A DNA stretch of 64,000 bases from Salegentibacter salinarum. GTDB taxonomy: Bacteria > Bacteroidota > Bacteroidia > Flavobacteriales > Flavobacteriaceae. The position numbers and the translations under genes are program-made. Positions within the stretch are counted from its first letter, which is position 1; each line of letters opens with the position of its first letter. The stretch spans positions 248,001 through 312,000 of the forward strand of contig NZ_FUZC01000003.1 of NCBI RefSeq assembly GCF_900168115.1, given 5' to 3'. The notes under the pieces were generated by a model that was given only the letters and a program-made list of their open reading frames with translations, was not told the origin of the DNA and did no database searches. Positions 1-9,469 of the stretch are shown piece after piece.

Positions 1-1093
<1,093 letters not shown>

Positions 1094-1100
1094 CTAAGTA

Positions 1101-2432
1101 TTAGGGTAAGTTTTTAATTTCCAATATTTTTATAGGTGTCGCTTCTTCTTCGGCAATTCCTTCTCCATCTACCTGAATTACTTTTTGAAGAAAAATATGT
1201 AAGTCATTTTTTATTTGAAATAGCTCTTTGTCGTAATTAGGCTCCCATTGCCCTACAGAATAATCTGTAAGATCATCTACCTTCCATTTATCGTTGGAGA
1301 AAAATGATTTACCCGCAATAGAGACTTTATTATCTCGTTCTTCATCTCTAAAAAGTAAATACACCTTTTTTCCTCTTACGTTTTCCCCAATAAGTATTTC
1401 AGGTCTCGAAATAGGAATACTCTTTGTGCCGCCACCGCCAAGGTTGAAAAAACTTTTTCTGAAATCTGTTGTTTCTTTTTTCCAGTTACCATCTTCTAGA
1501 TAAACAACCTGAAATTGTGTAGCATCTATATTCTCCTCATTCCAATAACTCGCGATATAGGGATTACCTTCTGCATCGGTGGTGATAGAGGTTTGATTTA
1601 TTAGGCTGCTGTTTTGTGGGACTTTCCAGGCGTATTCAGCAGAGGACTCGGTTATGGGTAACTCATATTTTTCTCCGGTAGATTTCTCCCAGGTTTTGCC
1701 ACCATCTTTAGAGCGAGCATAGGCTATATCGTGGTTGGTGGCAACATCCCAGCTTTCCCGCCAAACCCAGGAAATATGAATGGTTCCTTTAGAATCAACC
1801 GTAGTTTGCCAGTAAGCGTTGCGCTTATCTTCACCGTCAATTAAGTTGTCCTGTAATCTCGTCCAATTGTGAGTTTTGGTACTGTAATTATTAGCTATTA
1901 AACTCCCACTGCCCGAATGGCCTGAACGATAGAAGAAAACTAAATTTCCATCTTTAAGATTATAAAATTGCGGATATGAAACTTTATCTTCCAGGTTATT
2001 GGTCATCGGCATTTTTTCCGATAGCTCTAATCCCAAAGCTTTTTTACTTCTAGCATAGCGAAGTTCGTTATCATGATGGTCCCAGCTTACGTGCAAGAAG
2101 CCATCTCCATCAATGGCGATACTTATGGCATTATGTGCATCTTTTGTATTTCCTTTATAGCGAGTTTTATGAATTTCCCAGGAAGATCTGTCTAATTTGC
2201 GTTTAGCCAGTACCATAAATCCCTCCTCATTGTAAAATGCCGTAAACTGATTCTTTTTATGAGTGGTAATTGCTTTTTCCCTAAAAATCACAGTATTTAC
2301 TGAATTATTTGCCCAGCCATCCCCGACATATATTTCCGCCATCTTTGAAGAAACGCAAGCATTCAAAACGATAATACAACCTAGAGAAAGGAAAAGGAAA
2401 AACTTTCTGTTACAGCAGCGATCTATAGTCAT
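1101..2432 (-). CDS. BNR_4 seven-bladed propeller lipoprotein, PL24/PL25-like lyase candidate
   Basis: This is a 443-residue lipoprotein. An upstream TTG extends the frame, but the ATG at 2432 gives a clean signal ending in the lipobox LNAC, so that start is preferred. The mature protein resembles the BNR-repeat (PF15892-like) group that contains PL24/PL25 ulvan lyases and is fold-related to GH145. GDGWANNSV starts the propeller. His100 (DAHN) and His120 (DHH) are 20 residues apart, the spacing I recall for the two key histidines of PL24/PL25 lyases. FFYRSG, RNAYWQ and ISWVWRES follow. Ulvan lyases cleave Rha-(1,4)-uronate bonds by beta-elimination, and GH105 enzymes further along the window could process such products. 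No sulfatase is present, so an unsulfated Rha-GlcA substrate is more likely than ulvan. Family placement is fairly sure; activity is inference. Confidence 0.7.
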   Translation of the reverse strand: MTIDRCCNRKFFLFLSLGCIIVLNACVSSKMAEIYVGDGWANNSVNTVIFREKAITTHKKNQFTAFYNEEGFMVLAKRKLDRSSWEIHKTRYKGNTKDAHNAISIAIDGDGFLHVSWDHHDNELRYARSKKALGLELSEKMPMTNNLEDKVSYPQFYNLKDGNLVFFYRSGHSGSGSLIANNYSTKTHNWTRLQDNLIDGEDKRNAYWQTTVDSKGTIHISWVWRESWDVATNHDIAYARSKDGGKTWEKSTGEKYELPITESSAEYAWKVPQNSSLINQTSITTDAEGNPYIASYWNEENIDATQFQVVYLEDGNWKKETTDFRKSFFNLGGGGTKSIPISRPEILIGENVRGKKVYLLFRDEERDNKVSIAGKSFFSNDKWKVDDLTDYSVGQWEPNYDKELFQIKNDLHIFLQKVIQVDGEGIAEEEATPIKILEIKNLP

Positions 2433-2680
2433 GGAATAAAAATGAATTAGAGAAAAAATCAATTTTTTTGTAAATTCTAAAAGTAAATTTAATGATTTCT
2501 ACAATAATAAACGTAAAAACTACACTTAAAAACTTCACTTTTATAGTTCTTGAATTGGATGCTTGATACTTGTTAATTAATAATGTTAAGTTGTGAATAA
2601 AGGAATAATCAGGATTTCAGATTTTACAATGGATTTCAACCTTATCAAGGCTGAGTTAGTTTTTCTTTGATAAATTATTT
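2433..2680. other. Intergenic gap inside the region A operon
   Basis: This is the largest gap between the minus-strand genes of region A, about 250 bp and AT-rich. It could hold a secondary promoter for the BNR and GH2 genes. I found no clear TAnnTTTG element on the minus strand and no strong hairpin. Confidence 0.4.
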
Positions 2681-3688
2681 TTAATCGTTCCGCAGATGAT
2701 TAATGACTATTTTATCTCCAGAATCATCTACATTAAATAGATGTGGGATGCGAATATACCTTCCATTTTCATCTTCTCTGTGGCTGTGGACAGACATAAG
2801 CAATTTGCCTTCAAATGTGTGGAACATCATCCCGTGTCCATAATCTGGAGGGGTAATTAATTCTTTTTCGTGCTCCCATGGACCGTCCAGTGTGCCACTC
2901 TTAGAATAGGCGACACCCTGGGCATAAACACTGTGGTCCCAGCTGGTCCAAATCATTCCTAATTTCCCGGTTTTAGTTCGGAAAAGCCAGGGGCCGTCGG
3001 TTACTTTGTTGGGTACCTCATTGTCCTCTTCATCATATTCCTTGCTCCAGGGGGAATCACTGGCACGGAAGAGGATTTCTCCTTTCCCTATTGAGCCGCT
3101 TAGGTCAGGTTTTAGTTCTATTTTCTCCATAGTTCCATCCCAATTTTGAAGCCATTCGTGGCAGTAAATCATATATGGTTTACCATCTGTATCTTCCCAA
3201 AATGTACCATCCAGAGTAGGTTTTTCTGGCGGCAAATAAGTAAGATCTTCCATGGGTACGTAGGGCCCGTCGGGTTTGTCACTTACCAGGATATGGCTGG
3301 CACGACGCTCTATTTCGTTTCCTTTTACAGTATCAATAATGACATCCCTGTTGGTGAAGGTGGCGAAGTAATAGTACTTATCATTATATTGGTGTATTTC
3401 TGCAGCCCAAATCATTGGGTTATCTCCCATCCAGGAATTGGGATCTGTTTGTACGACATTAAAAGGACCTGTCCACATTTTTAAATCTTTACTTTTCCAT
3501 AACATACCACCGGTGCCAGTCATGTAATAAGTAGAGGTGGCATCATCGGCCAGAATAGCAGGGTCGCTTAGCCGGATAGAATCAAGGGGCACATTTTTTC
3601 TTATTTTATTCTCCCTGTTTTGTGAAAATCCTGCAGGGAAATTCATTAAAATTCCGACTACTATCAGAAAAATTTTTTTATACTCCAT
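2681..3688 (-). CDS. GH43 family glycosidase
   Basis: This 335-residue protein has a Sec signal (MEYKKIFLIVVGILMNFPAGFSQ) and a single five-bladed GH43 propeller. The base Asp is in LSDPAIL and the pKa-modulating Asp in LDGTFWED. Where the acid Glu is normally expected the protein reads VTDGPWL, with Asp in place of Glu. This variant may belong to a subfamily rather than being an inactivating change. GH43 enzymes usually remove alpha-L-arabinofuranose or beta-xylose, and some act on galactans. It lies between two GH2 genes and downstream of GH30, consistent with side-chain trimming of a galactan or arabinogalactan in the periplasm. The gap to the next upstream gene is only 35 bp, which supports an operon. 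Confidence 0.8.
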   Translation of the reverse strand: MEYKKIFLIVVGILMNFPAGFSQNRENKIRKNVPLDSIRLSDPAILADDATSTYYMTGTGGMLWKSKDLKMWTGPFNVVQTDPNSWMGDNPMIWAAEIHQYNDKYYYFATFTNRDVIIDTVKGNEIERRASHILVSDKPDGPYVPMEDLTYLPPEKPTLDGTFWEDTDGKPYMIYCHEWLQNWDGTMEKIELKPDLSGSIGKGEILFRASDSPWSKEYDEEDNEVPNKVTDGPWLFRTKTGKLGMIWTSWDHSVYAQGVAYSKSGTLDGPWEHEKELITPPDYGHGMMFHTFEGKLLMSVHSHREDENGRYIRIPHLFNVDDSGDKIVINHLRND

Positions 3689-3723
3689 TTGTTATTTCCT
3701 TTATTATGTAATAAAGCCTTTTT

Positions 3724-6135
3724 TTAAAAAGAAATCTCTTTTTCAGGAATTCCCGGAGAACTAATTTTAATATTAACTTCTTTGGCTTCACCTGTAGTTT
3801 CTATATAAGCTCTCAATTGTCCTTTGTAAGTATTTCTTTCTTTTGCCTGGTAACTTTCATGGCTGGATAAGTCTCCACTCTCCAGGCCAAGTAATTTTGC
3901 GGGGCCTTCAACTTCTATGCTTACTTCCCTGTCATCGTCTGTTATTCTGTTTCCTTCTTTATCGGTTAAAAGGATATCGAGGTGAATAATTTCTTCAATA
4001 CCCTCTGAAGACGATCTTTTATCAGTTTGAATTTGAAGATCTGTAGCCGTACCGGGAGTTACCAGTTTATATTCTGAGACTATACTGTCATTTTTATCAT
4101 ATCCTTTAACTAAAAGTTCTCCTGGGCTAAATGGTACTTCCCAGGCAATCATTTTGTCATTCTGATAAACCGCTTCTTTTCTTCCCAGGGATTCCCCGTT
4201 TAAAAACAATTCTACTTCCTCTGTGTTTGTATAGGCTGTAATCCATTTCGTTTGTCCTTCTTCACCTATCCAGGCTTCTTCGATATTGCTTCTCCTGTTT
4301 ACATCCCGTTCGCTATTGGCGACTCCTATGTAAACCATTGGTTGGTTATTCCATAAACTTTTCCGGAAGTAGAAATCAGGTTTGGGTTGTCCGGCAAGGT
4401 CTATAATGCCGGCGCCGCTGCTTCTTACCGGCCATTCCCTTGCCTCTCCAAGAAAATCAAAAGCTGTCCACAGAAACTGAGAAGAAATAAAGTCATTATT
4501 TACTACGGCAAGCCAGGCATCTAAGGCATCTCCATTTTCACTTCCGTAGATTACTCTCTCCGGAAATTCTTTATGATCTTCTTCGTATCTGTATTCCTGA
4601 TAGTTATAACCTACAATATCCAGCACAGAAGGGTAGAGGGTATGATTAGACATAGTTACCCCTGCCAGGGCAGCAGTTACCGGCCTTGTGGTGTCATACA
4701 TTTTAACGGCGTTTGCCAGTTCATTTGCCAGCTTAGCCAAATGACTCGCAGGAGGATTTTCTTTATTAAAACCTTTTCCGTAAATCTGGGGGTTTCTGCC
4801 TTCGTCCAGTACAGGATGGCTGTAAGGATCATTAGGATAATCTATTTCATTACCAATACTCCACATTATAATTGAGGGGCGATTACGGGTTCTTCTCACC
4901 ATATCCTGAACATCCTTTACTCCCCATTCTGAAAATGCCTCATGATAACCTTCATTTCCCGGGGTGCCTACGTTCCATCCTTCTATCCATTTGTTTTTGC
5001 CGTATTCCCATTCATCAAAAGCTTCCTCCTGTACAAGGAATCCCATTTCATCGGCCAGCTCATAAATAAAATCCTGGTGCGGGTAATGAGCCATTCTTAT
5101 AGCATTTACTCCTAATTCTTTTAAGGTCTCCATTCGTTTTTCCCAAACTTCTTTAGGAACAGCAGCTCCCAACGCCCCTGCATCATGGTGAAAACATACT
5201 CCTTTTAATAACATGTTCTCTCCATTTAGGAAAAATCCACGATCTGCATCAAAATGGAAGTCGCGAAAACCTACCTTTTCGTTCCATGCATCCACCTCAG
5301 TACTACCTTCTACAAGATTAACTTCTAAATCATATAAATAAGGTGAACCTGGAGACCAGAGTTTTGGATCATTAATTTCAAGATCAAATTCCAAATAATT
5401 TTCTTTACCTGGACGCAGGCTTATATCTTGTTTAGAAGTGGCAACAGAATTTCCGTCGTTATCTTTCAAATAAATCTGTACGGTTTTCTTACTAATCTCT
5501 TTTCCATGGTTTTCAAGTTCCACTGAAACTTTAGCTGTTGCACGTTCTTTTGAAACTTCGGGAGTTTGAAAAAATACCCCCCATTTGGAAAAATGATGTT
5601 CCTCCTGAGTAATTAAATAAACATTTCGATAAAGCCCCGAGCCAGTGTAATACCTGGAGTCTGCATAGTCAGTATGGTTTGCTTTTACTATTATGAGGTT
5701 ATTGTCAGCCTGTAAAAACGGCGTTAGGTCGTATTGAATAGGAATAAAGCCATTAGGTCTTTTACCCAGATAATGCCCGTTAATCCAAACTTCACTGTTT
5801 TTATAAATACCGTCAAAATAAACAGCATACCTTTTATTTTTATCGTAGTCCTTGAGATTAAAATCTTTTCTATACCAGCCTATTCCTCCCGGCAAAAAGC
5901 CGGTGCCGCTGGCCCATTCGCTGCTAAACGGGCCTTCCACACTCCAGTCATGAGGCACGTTTACCGGTCTCCAGCTTACTTGATCACTTGTAGCTCGCTC
6001 TATACTTAGATCACCTTTATGGAACGTCCAGGCATCATTGAATTTTTCCTTTCCCATTTGTTGGCTAAAAAGATCTGGAAGAGTGAAAAAGAATGCAACA
6101 AGTAAAAATACTCGAATGAAGGATTTTTTTCTCAT
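3724..6135 (-). CDS. GH2 beta-galactosidase-like enzyme
   Basis: This is an 803-residue secreted GH2 with a signal peptide ending near LPDLFSQ. The domain order is sugar-binding jelly roll (GGIGWYRKDF, VWINGHYLG), Ig-like domain, TIM barrel, then C-terminal Ig-like/DUF4982-type modules from about residue 640. The acid/base is Glu430 in MWSIGNE and the probable nucleophile is Glu533 in YGSENG. The length and DUF4982-type tail match the Bacteroidota GH2 beta-galactosidases common in pectin and galactan loci rather than E. coli LacZ. It follows the GH30 gene after 11 bp, so cotranscription is very likely. Expected role: release of terminal beta-galactose from oligosaccharides in the periplasm. 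Confidence 0.85.
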   Translation of the reverse strand: MRKKSFIRVFLLVAFFFTLPDLFSQQMGKEKFNDAWTFHKGDLSIERATSDQVSWRPVNVPHDWSVEGPFSSEWASGTGFLPGGIGWYRKDFNLKDYDKNKRYAVYFDGIYKNSEVWINGHYLGKRPNGFIPIQYDLTPFLQADNNLIIVKANHTDYADSRYYTGSGLYRNVYLITQEEHHFSKWGVFFQTPEVSKERATAKVSVELENHGKEISKKTVQIYLKDNDGNSVATSKQDISLRPGKENYLEFDLEINDPKLWSPGSPYLYDLEVNLVEGSTEVDAWNEKVGFRDFHFDADRGFFLNGENMLLKGVCFHHDAGALGAAVPKEVWEKRMETLKELGVNAIRMAHYPHQDFIYELADEMGFLVQEEAFDEWEYGKNKWIEGWNVGTPGNEGYHEAFSEWGVKDVQDMVRRTRNRPSIIMWSIGNEIDYPNDPYSHPVLDEGRNPQIYGKGFNKENPPASHLAKLANELANAVKMYDTTRPVTAALAGVTMSNHTLYPSVLDIVGYNYQEYRYEEDHKEFPERVIYGSENGDALDAWLAVVNNDFISSQFLWTAFDFLGEAREWPVRSSGAGIIDLAGQPKPDFYFRKSLWNNQPMVYIGVANSERDVNRRSNIEEAWIGEEGQTKWITAYTNTEEVELFLNGESLGRKEAVYQNDKMIAWEVPFSPGELLVKGYDKNDSIVSEYKLVTPGTATDLQIQTDKRSSSEGIEEIIHLDILLTDKEGNRITDDDREVSIEVEGPAKLLGLESGDLSSHESYQAKERNTYKGQLRAYIETTGEAKEVNIKISSPGIPEKEISF

Positions 6136-6146
6136 ATTTTCAATTT

Positions 6147-7703
6147 TTAATTAGTAGTTATAGTGACTATTGCTTTTGAAGGAATAGTAACCTCTGAATT
6201 TACTGTTTTTACCTCCAAATCTTTTTCAGAAGATGTTATAAAGGCTTTTAAATTTATTAATGATTCATCGGCTTGCTGCAAATTTACACTCAGCTCTTCG
6301 TTACTTTTATTAATAAGAACAATCACTGTTTCGTCATTATTGGGATTTTTATAAGCTGAATACAGGAAAGTGTCGGCTTTCGTATTATCTGAAGCTGTAA
6401 TTTGGACGCGTTGAAAACCAGGTTTAATAAAATGGCTATAATTGCCTAAAGCCCACAATATTTTACTCTCGTAGAAATTCCCGTCATTTTTTTGGTGATC
6501 TATATAAACAAGCCCATCCTTATAATCGTAAGGGGAGACGGCTAACCACCAATGCCAGGCAGTCGCATTAGCAATAGCCAGGTCAGCATGGATAATTCCG
6601 GCCACATAAAGCGCAGGATCAATTCCCAAGTCGCGGCCGTTGCCTTTCATGATTTCGTTGTTTTCTAAAATACAATATTCTGACATCCAAAATTTTAAAT
6701 TATCATAGTTGTCAATCTCATTTTTCACTTTATTCCTAACCTCTTTTACTTCTGAATAGGGATAAGTAGTAAAGTAACTGTGTCCCGAGATGGTATTACT
6801 TATCTTTGAGAAGTCTCCTACATAATTTTCAGAAGATTCATCAAAGAAGCTTTTGATTTGTTCCCCTCTTTGCGGCTTATTGTCTTTTTCATATAAATAG
6901 TTGAGTTGTGCAGTTTCTGGAATGTCGATTTTTACATCCAAATTTTCTTCTTCCAGTTTCTTGTTTAATTCCCTAATGAGGCTATGTATTTCATTGTTTC
7001 TAAAAGGAGTTCCTTCCTGGCCGCCATCAGACCAATCCCACTGGGGTTCATTAATTGGGCTAATATAATCGGGGTCCAGACCTTTTTCCTGAAATCCTTT
7101 TACCACATCCGATAAAAAGCCGGCGAATCTTGAATAATTTTCAGGAGCAAGATTAGTATTCTCATTCTCTGCATAAGCCTTGCCTGTCCTGGTCATTTGA
7201 ACTGGAGCACTATTAGAAAATAACAGTAGATTTTCTACTCCTCTTGCCTGTGCGGCCTCAGCAAACCAGATTTGACCACTTTGTTTTTCCCAATTGTAAG
7301 AGCCGTTATCGTTTAGGAAACCTTCAGCTCTACGCCACTCATCACTAATGCCACTATTCTCTCCCTGTTCGGCACTACCGGCTCCTATATTAAATCTCCA
7401 AAGAGATAAGCCGATCCCCAGGGGGTTACCTTGTTCATCTTTTTCGCTACTAAATAACAGGTCAGCAATTTTTTCTTTTTTGCTTTGGGGCCACTTTCCT
7501 ACGAATTGGGTGGACCAGGCATCAGAAGCACCAAAGTTATCTATAGTTTGAAAGGTCTCATCTCTATCGATATTTAAAGTGATTGAATTAGAAGGTGCTT
7601 CTCCATCATCGCCTTCTTGATTATTTGCATCAGAATTATTGTTGCAGGCGAAGAGAAGGCTGGTCAGAATGATTGAAAATACTATAAAAGTTTTTATTCT
7701 CAT
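6147..7703 (-). CDS. GH30 lipoprotein, possibly endo-beta-1,6-galactanase
   Basis: This 518-residue lipoprotein (lipobox LLFAC, Cys20) has a GH30 catalytic barrel and a C-terminal beta domain. The acid/base is Glu219 in SPINEPQW and the nucleophile is Glu342 in FWMSEYC. The N-terminal motif FQTIDNFGASDAW is characteristic of GH30. A surface lipoprotein encoded directly downstream of a SusCD pair typically starts depolymerisation outside the cell. Together with two GH2 and a GH43, an endo-1,6-galactanase (GH30_5-like) role on arabinogalactan side chains is plausible. Glucanase or xylanase members of GH30 cannot be excluded from sequence alone. A strong hairpin separates it from susD1. Confidence 0.82.
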   Translation of the reverse strand: MRIKTFIVFSIILTSLLFACNNNSDANNQEGDDGEAPSNSITLNIDRDETFQTIDNFGASDAWSTQFVGKWPQSKKEKIADLLFSSEKDEQGNPLGIGLSLWRFNIGAGSAEQGENSGISDEWRRAEGFLNDNGSYNWEKQSGQIWFAEAAQARGVENLLLFSNSAPVQMTRTGKAYAENENTNLAPENYSRFAGFLSDVVKGFQEKGLDPDYISPINEPQWDWSDGGQEGTPFRNNEIHSLIRELNKKLEEENLDVKIDIPETAQLNYLYEKDNKPQRGEQIKSFFDESSENYVGDFSKISNTISGHSYFTTYPYSEVKEVRNKVKNEIDNYDNLKFWMSEYCILENNEIMKGNGRDLGIDPALYVAGIIHADLAIANATAWHWWLAVSPYDYKDGLVYIDHQKNDGNFYESKILWALGNYSHFIKPGFQRVQITASDNTKADTFLYSAYKNPNNDETVIVLINKSNEELSVNLQQADESLINLKAFITSSEKDLEVKTVNSEVTIPSKAIVTITTN

Positions 7704-7726
7704 TACTTAAAATTTTAGTTTAAAAA

Positions 7727-7748
7727 AGGGAGAACACTGGTTCTCCCT
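7727..7748 (-). terminator. Intrinsic terminator/attenuator between susD1 and GH30
   Basis: Read on the minus strand there is a perfect 9-bp stem AGGGAGAAC/GTTCTCCCT with a 4-base loop, followed at once by TTTTTT. It lies 10 bp past the susD1 stop and about 24 bp before the GH30 start. It should terminate a fraction of transcripts, so that susCD mRNA exceeds enzyme mRNA. Confidence 0.85.
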
Positions 7749-7757
7749 CTTAAATTT

Positions 7758-9464
7758 TTAATAACCGGGATTTTGCTCCAACTGCCCATCGGAAGATTGG
7801 ATTTCCTGTCTGGGTATTGGGAGCCAGTAATGTTGTTCTTCAAAACTTCTTCCTTCTAGAGCAATTTTTCTATCATAAGAAAGACTACCGTCCTCAGCTT
7901 TTCTAATGTTAATTCCGTAAGCAGGCACGTTTTCTGTTTCCATCGCAATTTTCCAGCGACGTACATCGTAGAATCTGTGCTCTTCAAAAGCTAATTCAAC
8001 CCTTCTTTCCTGACGTATAGCCTCTCTCATCTCTTCCTGAGACAATCCTGCTGGGAGAGCTGGCATTTCTACTCCATTTCTACTCCTGATTTGGTTAACC
8101 GCATTGTAAACTGACTCGTCTGGACCTGAAACTTCATTTTGTGCTTCAGCGTAATTCAGTAATATTTCAGCATATCTGAAATATATCCAGTTTTGTGTTC
8201 CGGCTACTTCCCATGGATTCTGAATAGGTAAATCTTCGTTTATAAACTTCCTTAGGTAATATCCAGTTTTACTGGTATTCCAGTTATCAGGTCCGTCTTG
8301 GGAGTCAAGCCCACCCGGAGTAAAAGTTTCCACTTCGCGGCCACGATATTCCGCTCCGTTATATAATATGCTTTCATAAAACCGAGGATCTCTGTTTTCG
8401 TATGGTGAATTTGCTTCTTCTGGGTCATCCCAATTAAATTCTGAGCCATCTGCCATTTCATAATCATCCACCAGATTTTGTAACGGTACCTGGCCTCCCC
8501 AACCACCATAACCATTAGGGCCATTAGCAATCTCTAAAGCAGTATGTCTTTCATTGATGTTGTAATACCGGGCGAAAATAATTTCAGAATGACTCCCTTC
8601 TGTAAGAAACATATCAGCATACCCATCCTGATATAAGCTGTAAATTCCCAAATCCATTACATCCTGAGCTGCATCTGCTGCTCGTTGCCATTTCTGTGGG
8701 TCAGAATTGTCATTGTCGTATAAAGGACTGGCTGCATATAAGAGTAAACGAGATCTTAAAGCTAACGCAGCTCCTTTAGTTGCACGACCATCTTCCCATT
8801 CTCCGTCATTATGCAAAGGTAGACCTTCAGCAGCTTGATTTAATTCTTCAATAACATATTCAATGCTTTCTTGAATGGATGTTTTTTCGAAAAGTTCTGG
8901 GTTAGAAAAATCATCTCCCAATTCAGAAACCCGGTCTCCCATTAAAACTACTTCTCCATAGTTTCTAATTAAATCGTGATAACGAAATGCTCTAATGAAT
9001 TTTAATTCTGCTATTAGTTTTGCTTTTCCAGATTCGCTCATTTCGACATCACTTATATTTTTCAAAGCATAATTTACTTCTCTAATACTCCGGTAACTTC
9101 TACCCCAGAATGTTCCAAGAATACCTGTATTTTCTGGTGATAGTTGTCCCTGCTGAATTAACCATGTATTGTCGTCATTGTTATATATGGCCTCATCAGT
9201 TACTGTACCCATCATTGCGTATTCATAACCTCTACCGAAACCTGGAACAGAGCCATCTCCCTCCTTATCGGTTAATCTTACCCCTAAATATCGGTTGATT
9301 ACATACGCTTCAAATAACGTTGAATCTTGGACTATGGCCACTTCTGATAGTCGATCGGTTGGATTTACTTCTAAAAAATCCTTTTCACAACCGATAAAGG
9401 TTACAGCAAGGAATAATATTCCTAACCTTATAGATGATAGTTTTAATAATATATTATTTTTCAT
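7758..9464 (-). CDS. SusD-like glycan-binding outer-membrane lipoprotein (SusD1)
   Basis: This 568-residue RagB/SusD-family lipoprotein opens with a signal ending IGCEKDFLEVNPTDRL. Family hallmarks are the N-terminal TPR-like region (ELKFIRAFRYHDLIRNYGEVVLM), the C-terminal NQIRSRNGVEMP and EEHRFYDVRRWK segments, and the terminal motif LPIPRQEIQSSDGQLEQNPGY. It forms the lid over the SusC transporter and captures oligosaccharides at the cell surface. It starts 5 bp after susC1 stops, and the pair is followed by a terminator-like hairpin. The ligand cannot be read from sequence; neighbours suggest a galactan-type glycan. Confidence 0.95.
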   Translation of the reverse strand: MKNNILLKLSSIRLGILFLAVTFIGCEKDFLEVNPTDRLSEVAIVQDSTLFEAYVINRYLGVRLTDKEGDGSVPGFGRGYEYAMMGTVTDEAIYNNDDNTWLIQQGQLSPENTGILGTFWGRSYRSIREVNYALKNISDVEMSESGKAKLIAELKFIRAFRYHDLIRNYGEVVLMGDRVSELGDDFSNPELFEKTSIQESIEYVIEELNQAAEGLPLHNDGEWEDGRATKGAALALRSRLLLYAASPLYDNDNSDPQKWQRAADAAQDVMDLGIYSLYQDGYADMFLTEGSHSEIIFARYYNINERHTALEIANGPNGYGGWGGQVPLQNLVDDYEMADGSEFNWDDPEEANSPYENRDPRFYESILYNGAEYRGREVETFTPGGLDSQDGPDNWNTSKTGYYLRKFINEDLPIQNPWEVAGTQNWIYFRYAEILLNYAEAQNEVSGPDESVYNAVNQIRSRNGVEMPALPAGLSQEEMREAIRQERRVELAFEEHRFYDVRRWKIAMETENVPAYGINIRKAEDGSLSYDRKIALEGRSFEEQHYWLPIPRQEIQSSDGQLEQNPGY

Positions 9465-9469
9465 AATTC

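Noticed and set aside
4806-4818. CAGTACAGGATGG, a near match to the shared operator core
   Set aside because: It lies inside the GH2 coding region, has no promoter element at the 19-base spacing and encodes conserved residues, so it is taken as a chance match.
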